A DNA stretch of 64,000 bases from JALYGJ01 sp963781705 (GCA_963781705.1 CAWAGP010000010.1:992001-1056000); one strand, 5' to 3'. Counted from the stretch's first letter, positions 33,842 through 42,703 are shown. The notes: generated by a model not told the origin, from the sequence alone. Program-made: numbers and translations.

Positions 33842-34249
33842 ATGAGCGAGCGCACGGCGCGACTGGACGAGCTGCTGCGCGAAGAGATCAGCGAGGTGCT
33901 GCGCCGTGAGGTTGACGACCCGCGCATCGGCTTCGTGACCGTGACCGACGTGGAGGTCGCGGCCGACCTTCGCCACGCCAATGTCTGGGTGTCGGTCATC
34001 GGTGTGCCAGAAGAGCGCCAGCAGACGCTCCGCGCGCTGTCCCGGGCGATGCCCTTCGTGCGCCAGCGACTGGGTCGTCTGCGTCTCAAGCGCATTCCCG
34101 CGCTGCACGTCCGGGAAGACCAGACGGCAGTGCGCGGCACGCGCGTGCTGCGCATCCTCGATGAGCTCGAGCGCGGCGGCGAAGGTGAACTTGGCGCGCC
34201 GACCGAGACGCTGCCGACGCCTCGCAAAGGTGCGGCCAAGGATGACTGA
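33842..34249 (+). CDS. rbfA: Ribosome-binding factor A
   Basis: A 135-residue 30S assembly factor with a KH-like fold: RLDELLREEISEVLRREVDD, PRIGFVTVTDVEVAADLRHA and ALSRAMPFVRQRLGRLRLKR. It starts 9 bases after infB and overlaps nrnA by 8 bases. Confidence 0.94.
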   Translation: MSERTARLDELLREEISEVLRREVDDPRIGFVTVTDVEVAADLRHANVWVSVIGVPEERQQTLRALSRAMPFVRQRLGRLRLKRIPALHVREDQTAVRGTRVLRILDELERGGEGELGAPTETLPTPRKGAAKDD

Positions 34250-35279
34250 CGTGGCGGTGAGGTCCTCGCTAACCGCGGCAGATCTGTCAACCGTGCCCGC
34301 TGACGTGGTCGAACGCATCCGCGCCGGCCGCGAAGTCCTGACCGTCTGTCACGAGAACCCGGAGGCCGACGCCCTGGGTTCGGCGCTCGCGGTCGCCCTG
34401 GCGGTCGAGCAGCTCGGTGGTCGCGCGACGCCCGTGTGCAGTGACGCCGTGCCGCCGATGTACGAATTCATGCCGCGCGTCAATCGCTTTCGCCAGGATC
34501 CGGAAGCGAACCGCCCGTACGACCTGATTGTCGTCGGCGATTGCGGGGATCTGGCACGCATCGGCTCGGTGCTCGGGCGTCATGCCGAGCTCTTTGGACG
34601 CATCCCGATCGTCAACATCGACCACCACGTCTCGAACACGGGCTTCGGCGTAATCGACTGGGTGGACCCAAGCGCAGCCGCCACGTGCGAAATGGACACC
34701 TTGCTGATGTCCGCGCTGGGCATTCCGCTTGACGCCGACGACGGCGCCATCGCTGCCGACCTGATGGCCGGGCTGGTGATCGACACGGCCAACTTCCAGC
34801 ACCCCAACACCACGCCGCGCACGTTGCGCGTTGGCGCGGCGCTGCTGGCTGCGGGTGCGCCGCTCGCAGATACGGCGCGGCTGCTCTATCGCACCAAGCC
34901 CAATCGTCAGCTGAAGCTGTTCGGGCTGGTTCTCGGCCGCCTCGAGGAGGACCTCGATGGCCACCTGGTGTGGTCGGCGCTGTACGAGTCCGACTACGCC
35001 GCGACCGGCGCCACGGTCGAAGACGCCGAGGGCCTGAGCGACCTGCTCAGCCAGTCGGCCACGGGCGAGTTGGTGATCCTTTTCCGCCAGAATGGCGAGC
35101 GCACCAAGATCAGCGTGCGCACCCGCGAGGGCGGCCAGGATGCGACGGTGTTGACCGGCGCCTTCGGCGGTGGCGGTCATGCGCGCGCCGCCGGGGCGAC
35201 GATCGATCTGCCCATCCGCGACGCGACCGATGCCGTCCTGCGGGCCGCCCGAAGGATGCTCGCCTCGACCGGTGACTGA
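34242..35279 (+). CDS. nrnA: DHH/DHHA1 phosphoesterase NrnA (nanoRNase/pAp phosphatase)
   Basis: A 345-residue DHH-family phosphoesterase. Such enzymes finish the breakdown of 2-5-nt RNA and can dephosphorylate pAp. DHH motifs: HENPEADALGSALA, VVGDCGD and NIDHHVSNTGFG. The DHHA1 domain ends with GAFGGGGHARAAGATI. It sits in the usual slot between rbfA and truB and overlaps both by 8 bases. Confidence 0.92.
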   Translation: MTDVAVRSSLTAADLSTVPADVVERIRAGREVLTVCHENPEADALGSALAVALAVEQLGGRATPVCSDAVPPMYEFMPRVNRFRQDPEANRPYDLIVVGDCGDLARIGSVLGRHAELFGRIPIVNIDHHVSNTGFGVIDWVDPSAAATCEMDTLLMSALGIPLDADDGAIAADLMAGLVIDTANFQHPNTTPRTLRVGAALLAAGAPLADTARLLYRTKPNRQLKLFGLVLGRLEEDLDGHLVWSALYESDYAATGATVEDAEGLSDLLSQSATGELVILFRQNGERTKISVRTREGGQDATVLTGAFGGGGHARAAGATIDLPIRDATDAVLRAARRMLASTGD

Positions 35280-36204
35280 CGCGCCCTCGCACAGCGCGCC
35301 CACGCCACCAGCCGTCGATCTCGACGGCGTGCTCGTCGTGGCCAAGGAACCGGGCCCGACTTCGCACGACATCGTCGCCCTGGTGCGGCGCCTGAGCGGC
35401 GTGCGACGCGTTGGTCACGGCGGCACGCTCGATCCTTTTGCGGCCGGCGTACTGCCGGTCTTCATCGGCCGAGCCACGCGCCTGGTCGAGTACCACATGG
35501 GCGACGAGAAGGAATACCGGGCATTGGTCTGCTTCGGCAGCCGCTCGACCACTGACGATCTGGACGGCGAGCTGACGCCCGTGGGCAGCGCACCGACGCA
35601 GGACGAGACGGAGGCCGCGCTGCGGTCCTTCCGCGGCGAGATTGAGCAGGTGCCGCCCGACTACTCGGCCGTACGCGTGGCCGGGCGGCGTGCCTATGAA
35701 CTGGCGCGCGGTGGTGCCAAGCCCGAGTTGCGCCCGCGGCACGTGACCGTTCATCGCCTTGACCTGATGGCGTGGGGCACCGACGATCCGACACGGCCGG
35801 TGGCGACGCTCGAGGTGCGCTGTAGTGCCGGCACCTATGTGCGTTCGCTGGCGCGCGACCTGGGTGAGAAGCTCGGTTCGGGCGCCTACCTGGCGGCGCT
35901 GACGCGCACCGCCAGCGGGCCGTTCCGGTTGGCCGACGCTCATCCGCTCGCGGCGGTGCGGGACGCATTCGGCCACGCCCGCGCGAGGGCACTGCTGTTG
36001 CCGGTAGACGCCGGGCTGGAGCGCTTCCCAGAGATTCAGATGGAGGACGCTGCGCTGCGCCATCTCGCCCGCGGCCAGCAGATTCGGCGTGCGGGTGCGC
36101 CCGGTGAGGAGGGTCTCGTGCGCGTCGTCGACCAGCGCGGCCGACTGGTGGCCATGGCGCGCCAGGAGGCCGGCTTCATCAGGCCGGCAAAGGTTCTCGC
36201 CTGA
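35272..36204 (+). CDS. truB: tRNA pseudouridine-55 synthase TruB
   Basis: A 310-residue enzyme making pseudouridine 55 in tRNA. The catalytic Asp is in VGHGGTLDPFAAGVL (about residue 55). Also present are LVVAKEPGPTSHDIVALVRR, EQVPPDYSAVRVAGRRAYEL and RCSAGTYVRSLARDLGEKLG. A PUA-like C-terminal part follows. The GTG start overlaps nrnA by 8 bases. After the stop, the 13-bp sequence TCGCCTGACATGA recurs (period 16) up to the ribF start. Confidence 0.94.
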   Translation: MTDAPSHSAPTPPAVDLDGVLVVAKEPGPTSHDIVALVRRLSGVRRVGHGGTLDPFAAGVLPVFIGRATRLVEYHMGDEKEYRALVCFGSRSTTDDLDGELTPVGSAPTQDETEAALRSFRGEIEQVPPDYSAVRVAGRRAYELARGGAKPELRPRHVTVHRLDLMAWGTDDPTRPVATLEVRCSAGTYVRSLARDLGEKLGSGAYLAALTRTASGPFRLADAHPLAAVRDAFGHARARALLLPVDAGLERFPEIQMEDAALRHLARGQQIRRAGAPGEEGLVRVVDQRGRLVAMARQEAGFIRPAKVLA

Positions 36205-36221
36205 CATGACAGTCGCCTGAC

Positions 36222-37190
36222 ATGAGGGTCGTGCACAACGTCGACGAGTTGGCGCCCGGCCTGCGCTTCGCGCTCGCAATCGGCATGTTCGACGGCATCC
36301 ACCGCGGACACCAGCGAGTGTTGCGCGCGCTCGCCGAGGCCGCCCGCCGGCGGGCGGCCGCTGCGGTGTTGCTCACGTTCGAGCCACATCCGGCGCAGGT
36401 GCTACGCGGTCAGCTGCCGCTGCTGCTGTGCGCCGACCGTGAGCGGCTGGCAAGGTTCGCCGGACTGGGTATCGACCTCGTGGTCATCCAGCACTTCGAT
36501 CACGCCTTCGCGGCGCAGCCGCCCGAGAGTTTTCTGCGCCGCGTGTCCACTGGCCGCGACCTGGCGGCGGTCGTCATGACGCCGGAGTCGGCCTTCGGCC
36601 GCGATCGTGCCGGAGTGTTGCCGGCGGTGCGCCAGCTAGGCCGTGAGCTGGGCTTCGACATCGCCGAGGTCGCACCACTCGCCGGCGCAGGGACGATCAT
36701 CTCGAGCACACGCCTGCGGAATCTCCTGGCGGCCGGCCGGTTGGCCCAGGTGCGTCGCCTGCTCGGCCGCTGGTACGCCGTCATCGGCACTGTCGTGCCC
36801 GGTGATCGGCGCGGGCGCGCCATGGGCTATCCCACTGCCAACCTGCGCTTCGATCGGCCGGTCGCACTGCCGCCTGACGGCATCTATGCCGTGCGCGCCG
36901 GCTGGGGTGGCACCGATCCGCTGAGACCACAGCGCACTGCGGACGGCGTTGCGTCGCTCGGTGTGCGGCCCACTTTCGGCGGTGGTGAACGCGTGCTCGA
37001 GGTGCACTTGTTCGAGGTCGACGAAGACCTCTACGGGCAGGCGTTGCGAGTTGAGTTCCTCCGGCGGCTGCGCGGCGAGAAGAGGTTCGCGTCGGTCGCC
37101 GCGCTGGTTGCGCAGATGGACCGAGACAGTAACCGCGCGCGCACAGTTATCTCAAACATCCGTGTGCGTGAGCGTAAGCGAGAGCGGTGA
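36222..37190 (+). CDS. ribF: Bifunctional riboflavin kinase/FAD synthetase
   Basis: A 322-residue RibF that makes FMN and then FAD from riboflavin. The N-terminal nucleotidyl-transferase carries the HxGH-type IGMFDGIHRGHQRVLRAL, with TFEPHP and SSTRLRNLLAAGRL. The C-terminal kinase domain has RGRAMGYPTANLRFD and ASLGVRPTFGGGERVLEVHL. It follows truB in the common infB-rbfA-truB-ribF-rpsO order. Confidence 0.95.
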   Translation: MRVVHNVDELAPGLRFALAIGMFDGIHRGHQRVLRALAEAARRRAAAAVLLTFEPHPAQVLRGQLPLLLCADRERLARFAGLGIDLVVIQHFDHAFAAQPPESFLRRVSTGRDLAAVVMTPESAFGRDRAGVLPAVRQLGRELGFDIAEVAPLAGAGTIISSTRLRNLLAAGRLAQVRRLLGRWYAVIGTVVPGDRRGRAMGYPTANLRFDRPVALPPDGIYAVRAGWGGTDPLRPQRTADGVASLGVRPTFGGGERVLEVHLFEVDEDLYGQALRVEFLRRLRGEKRFASVAALVAQMDRDSNRARTVISNIRVRERKRER

Positions 37191-37204
37191 AACCGAACGC
37201 CTGT

Positions 37205-37210
37205 TAGACT
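37205..37210 (+). promoter_or_regulatory. -10 element TAGACT of rpsO
   Basis: TAGACT lies 38 nt before the rpsO GTG, just after ribF. It predicts a leader of about 30 nt with a Shine-Dalgarno (TTGGAGGAAC). Confidence 0.4.
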
Positions 37211-37248
37211 CCCGCGGAACGAAATTTGAGGAATCATTGGAGGAACGG

Positions 37249-37518
37249 GTGCCGCTGGCGCGGGAAATGAAGGAAGGGATCGTGGCTGAACATGCGCGAT
37301 CCGAGGCAGATACAGGCTCACCAGAGGTCCAGATCGCTCTCCTGACGGAGCGCATCAAGGGATTGACCGAGCACCTGCGCAGCTTCCCCAAGGACAACCA
37401 CTCGCGTCGCGGCCTGCTCAAGCTCGTCGGCCAGCGTCGTCGCCTGCTTGCGTACCTGATGCGCAAGGACAACGCTCGATATCGCGCCCTGATCGGCGCC
37501 CTCGGACTGCGCCGCTAG
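37249..37518 (+). CDS. rpsO: 30S ribosomal protein S15
   Basis: An 89-residue S15, exactly the usual length from GTG 37249 with GGAGG 7 nt upstream. Motifs: TGSPEVQIALLTERIKGLTE, DNHSRRGLLKLVGQRRRLLA and YLMRKDNARYRALIGALGLR. An in-frame ATG at 37267 would be too short at the N-terminus. It is followed by pnp, the classical rpsO-pnp pair. Confidence 0.95.
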   Translation: MPLAREMKEGIVAEHARSEADTGSPEVQIALLTERIKGLTEHLRSFPKDNHSRRGLLKLVGQRRRLLAYLMRKDNARYRALIGALGLRR

Positions 37519-37531
37519 CAACGCTGAACCC

Positions 37532-37551
37532 GTCCTCCCCGAATGGAGGAC
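37532..37551 (+). promoter_or_regulatory. Hairpin hiding the pnp ribosome binding site
   Basis: GTCCTCC-CCGAAT-GGAGGAC is a perfect 7-bp stem. Its 3' arm is the pnp Shine-Dalgarno (GGAGGA), only 2 nt before the ATG-containing stretch. It would lower pnp translation unless opened, which suggests post-transcriptional control of pnp. The mechanism is inferred. Confidence 0.6.
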
Positions 37552-37553
37552 TG

Positions 37554-40145
37554 ATGCCAGTCACAACACTGTCGACCGAGTTCGCCGGTCGTACCCTGAC
37601 CATCGAGACCGGTAAGCTCGCCCTGCTCGCCGGTGGCTCGGTCACCGTCCGCTACGGCGACACGATGCTGCTCGGAACGGCCAACCGCTCCGAACCGCGA
37701 CCCGGGCTCGACTTCTTCCCGATGACGATCGAGTTCGAGGAGCGCATGTATGCCGCGGGCAAAATCCCGGGCGGCTTCATCAAGCGCGAGTCGCGCCCGT
37801 CGGAGGCGGCCATCCTCGCCGCTCGGCTGACCGACCGGCCTATCCGGCCGCTCTTCCCGGAGGGTTACAAGGACGACGTCCAGATCGTGTTGACGGTCCT
37901 GTCGACCGACCAGGAGAACGATCCCGACATCATCGGCACCATTGCCGCATCTGCCGCGCTGACGATCAGCGAAATCCCCTTCAACGGACCGGTCGCAGCG
38001 GTTCGCGTCGGGCGCATCGACGGCGAGCTCGTGCTCAACCCGACGGTCAGCCAGCTCGCCGACTCAGAGCTGGACCTTGTCGTCTCAGGCACGCGTGACG
38101 CGATCATGATGGTCGAGGCCGGCGCCAAGATCGTGCCCGAGTCGGTCATGGCCGAGGCGATCATGTTCGGCCACCGCTCGCTGGCGCCGATCGTCGAGCT
38201 GCAGGAGCAACTCCGCGCCCAGGTCGGCAAGGCCAAGCGCATCCCCTACATCGAGCCCAGCGTCGGCTCGCTCCTCGCCTTCGTCGATGCGATGCAGAAC
38301 GACCAGCCGTTCGTGGTCTTCGACGTGGAGACCACCAGCCGCGATGTCAAGCAGGGCGCGCTTGTCGAGATCGGTGCCGTCAAGGTAAATCACGGCAAGA
38401 TCGAAGATCGCTGGTCGACGCTCGTCAATCCGGGCGGGTCCATCGTCGGCCGCCAACTGCACGGCATCACCGACGCCGACGTCAAGGACGCACCCGCGCC
38501 GGCCGCCGCAGCCCAGCAATTCTTCGACTGGGCCGGTGACGCACTGCTCGTCGGCCACAACGTCGGCTTCGACATCGGCTTCCTCGAGGCGGCCACCGAC
38601 AACACCCGCAAAGTCGCGCAGGGCACCTACCTCGACACGCTGGTCATCGCCCGCGAGGCGTACCCGGACGGCGATCTGAAGCTGGGGGACCTTGCGCGGT
38701 TCTTCGAGCTCGAGACCCAGCCGAATCATCGAGCGCTGCCCGATGCCGAGGCAACTGCCCAGCTCCTGATCCGTCTGGGCAGCGATCTGCCTGATCGGAT
38801 CAACACCTATCGCGAGACGGTCGCCAATGCCATCCGCTCACTGCGCAACGGCACCTCGAAGGCGGATGCCAACACGCAGATCGATGGCGCGCGTGCGACG
38901 GCCCGCTTCTCGAAGTCGCTTGCATCGCTGCTCCATAAGAAGGTCGTGCGCGAGTTGGTGCTCAGCGAGGGCATCCGCATGGACGGCCGCGACACGGAGA
39001 CCATTCGGCCGATCTCGGTCGAGGTCGGCCTGCTGCCGCGCGCTCACGGCTCGGCGCTCTTCACACGCGGCGAGACGCAGGCGTTGAGTGTCGCCACGCT
39101 GGGCCCGTCGTCCGACGTCCAGCGCATCGACACGATCAGCCCCGAGGAATCGAAGCGTTATCTGCATCACTACAACTTCCCGCCCTATTCGGTGGGTGAG
39201 AACAAGCCCATGCGCGGTCCGTCGCGACGCGACATCGGTCACGGCGCGCTGGCCGAGCGGGCACTGCTGCCCGTCCTGCCCGCGCAGGAGGATTTCCCGT
39301 ACGTCATCCGCGTCGTATCCGAGGCGGTCAGCTCGAACGGCTCGACCTCGATGGCCTCGACCTGCGGCTCAACGCTCGCGCTGATGGATGCCGGGGTACC
39401 GATCAAGGCCCCCGTCGCCGGCGCGGCGATGGGCCTCATCAGCGGCAGTGACGGCAAGTTCGCCGTGCTGACCGACATCATGGGTAAGGAAGACTCCTTC
39501 GGCGACATGGACTTCAAGGTCACGGGCACGTCCGAGGGCATCACCGCGGTCCAGATGGACATCAAGGTCCAGGGCATCAACGAGGACATCATCCGCACCG
39601 GGCTGGAGAAGGCTCGCGTGGCGCGCCTGTTCATCCTGGGCAAGATGCTCGAGGTGATGCCCGAGACGCGCGACGAGATGAGCGCCTATGCCCCGCGCAT
39701 CATCACCATCAAGATCAACCCGGAGAAGATCCGCGACATCATCGGCAAGGGCGGTGCCACGATCCGCAAGATCCAGGAGGACACCGGCACCAACATCAAC
39801 GTCGAGGACGACGGCACGGTCGAGATCGCGGCGGTCAACGCCGACAACTCGCGTGCGGCCATCCAGATGATCGAGGGGCTGACGCGCGAGGTTGAAGTCG
39901 GCAGCCTGTACCTGGGCAAGGTGACTCGCCTTATGACCTTCGGCGCGTTCGTCGAGATCCTGCCCGGCAAGGAAGGCCTCGTGCGCATCGGCGAACTGGC
40001 CGACTACCACGTGCCCACGGTCGAGGACGTCGTGTCCGTCGGCGACGAGATCATGGTCGTGGTGACCGAGATCGACCGCCAGGGACGCGTCAACCTGTCG
40101 CGCAAGGCGGCCATGCAGCGCCATCTGGCCAAGTCGCCCGCCTGA
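37554..40145 (+). CDS. pnp: Polynucleotide phosphorylase with embedded DnaQ-like DEDDh exonuclease domain
   Basis: An 863-residue PNPase, some 150 residues longer than usual. RNase PH domain 1 covers about 13-215 (FEERMYAAGKIPGGFIKRES, RPIRPLFPEGY). The helical linker starts near 225. At about 252-412 lies a foreign 3'-5' exonuclease domain: FVVFDVETTS (D257, E259), LVGHNVGFDIGFL (D340) and NHRALPDAEATAQLL (H392, D397), the full DEDDh set with H-x4-D spacing, plus YLDTLVIAREAYPDGDLKLG as in DnaQ/PolC. The linker resumes, then RNase PH domain 2 from about 475 (RMDGRDTETIRPI, RRDIGHGALAERALLP, SNGSTSMASTCGS, GDMDFKV at 650-656), KH at about 715 (RDIIGKGGATIRKI) and S1 at about 779-850. The frame is open throughout, so this is not an artefact of two genes. 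PNPase is a phosphorolytic 3' exonuclease; the insert should add a hydrolytic one. Confidence 0.95.
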   Translation: MPVTTLSTEFAGRTLTIETGKLALLAGGSVTVRYGDTMLLGTANRSEPRPGLDFFPMTIEFEERMYAAGKIPGGFIKRESRPSEAAILAARLTDRPIRPLFPEGYKDDVQIVLTVLSTDQENDPDIIGTIAASAALTISEIPFNGPVAAVRVGRIDGELVLNPTVSQLADSELDLVVSGTRDAIMMVEAGAKIVPESVMAEAIMFGHRSLAPIVELQEQLRAQVGKAKRIPYIEPSVGSLLAFVDAMQNDQPFVVFDVETTSRDVKQGALVEIGAVKVNHGKIEDRWSTLVNPGGSIVGRQLHGITDADVKDAPAPAAAAQQFFDWAGDALLVGHNVGFDIGFLEAATDNTRKVAQGTYLDTLVIAREAYPDGDLKLGDLARFFELETQPNHRALPDAEATAQLLIRLGSDLPDRINTYRETVANAIRSLRNGTSKADANTQIDGARATARFSKSLASLLHKKVVRELVLSEGIRMDGRDTETIRPISVEVGLLPRAHGSALFTRGETQALSVATLGPSSDVQRIDTISPEESKRYLHHYNFPPYSVGENKPMRGPSRRDIGHGALAERALLPVLPAQEDFPYVIRVVSEAVSSNGSTSMASTCGSTLALMDAGVPIKAPVAGAAMGLISGSDGKFAVLTDIMGKEDSFGDMDFKVTGTSEGITAVQMDIKVQGINEDIIRTGLEKARVARLFILGKMLEVMPETRDEMSAYAPRIITIKINPEKIRDIIGKGGATIRKIQEDTGTNINVEDDGTVEIAAVNADNSRAAIQMIEGLTREVEVGSLYLGKVTRLMTFGAFVEILPGKEGLVRIGELADYHVPTVEDVVSVGDEIMVVVTEIDRQGRVNLSRKAAMQRHLAKSPA

Positions 40146-40167
40146 GCGCACCCCAATCGCACAAGCG

Positions 40168-40197
40168 ACGGCCCGCCCTCTGGGGCGGGCCGTTCTT
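40168..40197 (+). terminator. Intrinsic terminator after pnp
   Basis: ACGGCCCGCCC-TCTG-GGGCGGGCCGT forms a perfect 11-bp stem with a 4-nt loop, followed by TCTTCATT. It is the strongest terminator in the window and closes the rpsO-pnp unit. Confidence 0.85.
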
Positions 40198-40322
40198 CAT
40201 TGGCTGTCCGCGACTACCGGCCGGCCGGTATCATCATCACGCGTGCCCAACCGAACACTCGCCATGAGTCTTGCCTTGTCAAGAAGGGGTCCCGCGGGCG
40301 CGTATGGAAGCAGTCGGTTAGC

Positions 40323-41042
40323 GTGACGCCGGACGAACGACGGCGCGTGCTCGACGGCATAGCGGCCGAAATCACGACGTGCGACCGTTGCCCGCTGCAT
40401 ACCGGCCGAACGCGCGCGGTGCCGGGGGAGGGCAACCCGGAGACAGAGGTCGTGTTCGTCGGTGAGGGCCCGGGGTACAACGAAGACCAGCAGGGCCGTC
40501 CGTTCGTTGGTGCGGCCGGCGGCCTGCTGACGGAGCTGCTCCGTGCCATCGGCTGGCAGCGCCAGGACGTATTCATCACCAACGTCGTGAAGTGCCGGCC
40601 GCCGGCCAACCGCGACCCGGAACCAGCCGAGATCGCTGCCTGCGCGCCTTACCTGCAACGACAGCTGGAGGCGCTCGACCCGGCTCTCATCATCACGCTC
40701 GGGCGCCACTCGCTGCAGACGTTCATGCCGGGTGCGCGCATCGGCGCGGCGCACGGCACCGAGCGGGCAGTCGATCCGGCCACCGGCGCGCGAGACGCAA
40801 CGAGCTATGCCATGTACCACCCGGCGGCCGCGCTCCGCCAGGGCAGTCTCAGGGAAACGATGTTCGAGGACATGGCCGCAGTACCGGACACGCTCATTCG
40901 CGCCCGCGAACGCCGCGCGGTGGCAGTTCCGTCGCCGGCCGACGACCCGGCCGAGCCCATCGATTTGCACCCGGCCATTGACGAGCTCGAGAGCGCGCCA
41001 GCGACCACCAGTCCTGAACCGCAACTGGAGCTATTCCGATGA
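40323..41042 (+). CDS. Uracil-DNA glycosylase, family 4 (Fe-S type)
   Basis: A 239-residue base-excision glycosylase that removes uracil from DNA. Two pairs of cluster cysteines are seen: CDRCPLHTGR near the N-terminus, and KCRPPANRDP with IAACAPYLQ. The active-site region is VVFVGEGPGYNEDQQGRPFV, and the second motif is MYHPAAALRQ. A Pro/Glu-rich tail of about 50 residues follows. I favour GTG 40323, because the frame upstream to 40200 runs into the pnp terminator. The stop overlaps the rnj ATG (ATGA). Confidence 0.9.
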   Translation: MTPDERRRVLDGIAAEITTCDRCPLHTGRTRAVPGEGNPETEVVFVGEGPGYNEDQQGRPFVGAAGGLLTELLRAIGWQRQDVFITNVVKCRPPANRDPEPAEIAACAPYLQRQLEALDPALIITLGRHSLQTFMPGARIGAAHGTERAVDPATGARDATSYAMYHPAAALRQGSLRETMFEDMAAVPDTLIRARERRAVAVPSPADDPAEPIDLHPAIDELESAPATTSPEPQLELFR

Positions 41043-42703
41043 AAGAACCCGCTGCCGACACGTTGCGCATCCTGCCGCTGGGCGGCGTCGGCGAGATCGG
41101 CAAGAACATGACCGTCTTCGAGTACGGCGACGAGATCGTCATCATCGACTGTGGGCTGATGTTTCCGGAAGAGGAGATGTTCGGCATCGACTTCGTCATC
41201 CCGGACGTGACGTATCTGCGCGATCGGCACGACAAGGTCAAGGCGTTCCTGATCACCCACGCCCATGAGGACCACATCGGTGGGTTGCCGTTCATCCTGC
41301 CCTACTTCCCGGGCGTGCCCATCTATGCCTCGACGCTGGCCCAGGGCCTGCTCGGCATCAAGATCAAGGAGCACAAACTCCACAAGAACCCGCTGATGGC
41401 CTTCGAGCCCGGCCAGACGGTATCGCTTGGCTCCTTCAGCGCCACGCCGTTCCGGATCGGCCATTCGATCCCCGACGCCATGGGCATCGCCCTGCGCACC
41501 CCGCTCGGGCTCGTCGTGCATACCGGCGACTTCAAGTTCGACCACACCCCGGTCGACGGCAAGATGTCCGATCTCCACGCCCTCGCCAACTACGGCCAGG
41601 AGGGTGTGCTGTGCCTGATGTCGGATTCCACGCGCGCCGAGAACCCCGGTTACACGCCTTCAGAGCGGACCGTGGGAGCAGCCTTCCACGACATCATGGA
41701 GGGCCTCGAGGGACGCGTCATCGTGGCCACCTTCGCCAGCAATATCGCGCGCATTCAGCAGGTCTTCGACGCGGCGCGCACCTTCAACCGCAAGGTGGCG
41801 GTCATCGGTCGCTCGATGGAGCAGAACGTGCGCATCGCGACCGAACTCGGCTATCTCAAGTACCCGGCCGACCAGCTCGTCAGCAAGGATCGGCTCAAGG
41901 ACATTCCCGACAACGAGCTGGTTATCGCCACCACCGGCGCCCAGGGCGAGCCGATGGCCGGGCTGGCGCGCATGGCCAACCGCGATCACCGCTGGGTCGA
42001 GATCAAGCCAGGCGACACGGTCATCGTCTCGGCCAGCCCGATCCCCGGCAACGAGGAGGTTGTCGGCCGGACCATCGACAACCTGTTCAAGAACGGGGCA
42101 AATGTCTTCTACCACGACATTCGCCGCGCCCACGTATCGGGCCACGCCAGCCAGGAAGAGCTGAAGCTGATGCTCAACCTGACCCGGCCGCGCCACTTCA
42201 TACCGATCCACGGCGAGTTCCGCATGCTCGTGCAGCACGGTCGCGTGGCCCAGGAGCTGGGGGTGTCGCCGGCGAACATCTTCATCATCGAGAACGGCCA
42301 GCCGATCGACTTCTCGGCCGACGGCGCCCGGCGGGCGACTCCGGTCGAGGCCGGCTACGTATACGTCGACGGGTTGTCGGTGGGCGAGGTGGGCGACGTC
42401 GTCCTGCGCGACCGGCGCATGCTCGCGTCGGACGGCATGTTCCTGGTCGTGGTGACGGTGGACAAGCAGACGGGCGCGCTCATCGGCCCGCCTGAGATCG
42501 TGACGCGCGGTTTCGTGACCGGGCCGGACGATCCGGTGGTGGCCGGCGCCGCGGAGCAGGTGGCCGCCGCAATCCACATGCCCGGCGAACACACCAGTGA
42601 GGTCGGCCTGCTCAAGGCGCAGATCAAGGACAGCCTGAGCCAGTACCTGTTCGAGCAGACCCGTCGCCGGCCGATGGTCTTTCCCGTGGTGGTCGAGGTC
42701 TAG
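41039..42703 (+). CDS. rnj: Ribonuclease J
   Basis: A 554-residue metallo-beta-lactamase/beta-CASP RNase with 5'-3' exo- and endonuclease activity in mRNA decay and rRNA maturation. Motifs: LRILPLGGVGEIGKNMTVFE, THAHEDHIGGLPF (zinc ligands), VVHTGDFKFDHTP, LMSDSTRAENPGYTPSE, and beta-CASP pieces GRSMEQNVRIA and VSGHASQEELKLML, then FIPIHGEFRML. It overlaps udg and is followed 3 bases later by ftsK. Confidence 0.95.
   Translation: MKEPAADTLRILPLGGVGEIGKNMTVFEYGDEIVIIDCGLMFPEEEMFGIDFVIPDVTYLRDRHDKVKAFLITHAHEDHIGGLPFILPYFPGVPIYASTLAQGLLGIKIKEHKLHKNPLMAFEPGQTVSLGSFSATPFRIGHSIPDAMGIALRTPLGLVVHTGDFKFDHTPVDGKMSDLHALANYGQEGVLCLMSDSTRAENPGYTPSERTVGAAFHDIMEGLEGRVIVATFASNIARIQQVFDAARTFNRKVAVIGRSMEQNVRIATELGYLKYPADQLVSKDRLKDIPDNELVIATTGAQGEPMAGLARMANRDHRWVEIKPGDTVIVSASPIPGNEEVVGRTIDNLFKNGANVFYHDIRRAHVSGHASQEELKLMLNLTRPRHFIPIHGEFRMLVQHGRVAQELGVSPANIFIIENGQPIDFSADGARRATPVEAGYVYVDGLSVGEVGDVVLRDRRMLASDGMFLVVVTVDKQTGALIGPPEIVTRGFVTGPDDPVVAGAAEQVAAAIHMPGEHTSEVGLLKAQIKDSLSQYLFEQTRRRPMVFPVVVEV

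Noticed and set aside
32000..34318. A 772-codon open frame on the minus strand opposite infB/rbfA
   Set aside because: A GC-rich shadow frame: composition is Arg/His/Asp/Leu-rich with no recognisable motif, while the plus strand encodes IF-2 and RbfA.
36197..36225. A 13-bp direct repeat TCGCCTGACATGA between truB and ribF
   Set aside because: A small local duplication including the truB stop and the ribF start. It may offer a second ATG, but no function is supported.
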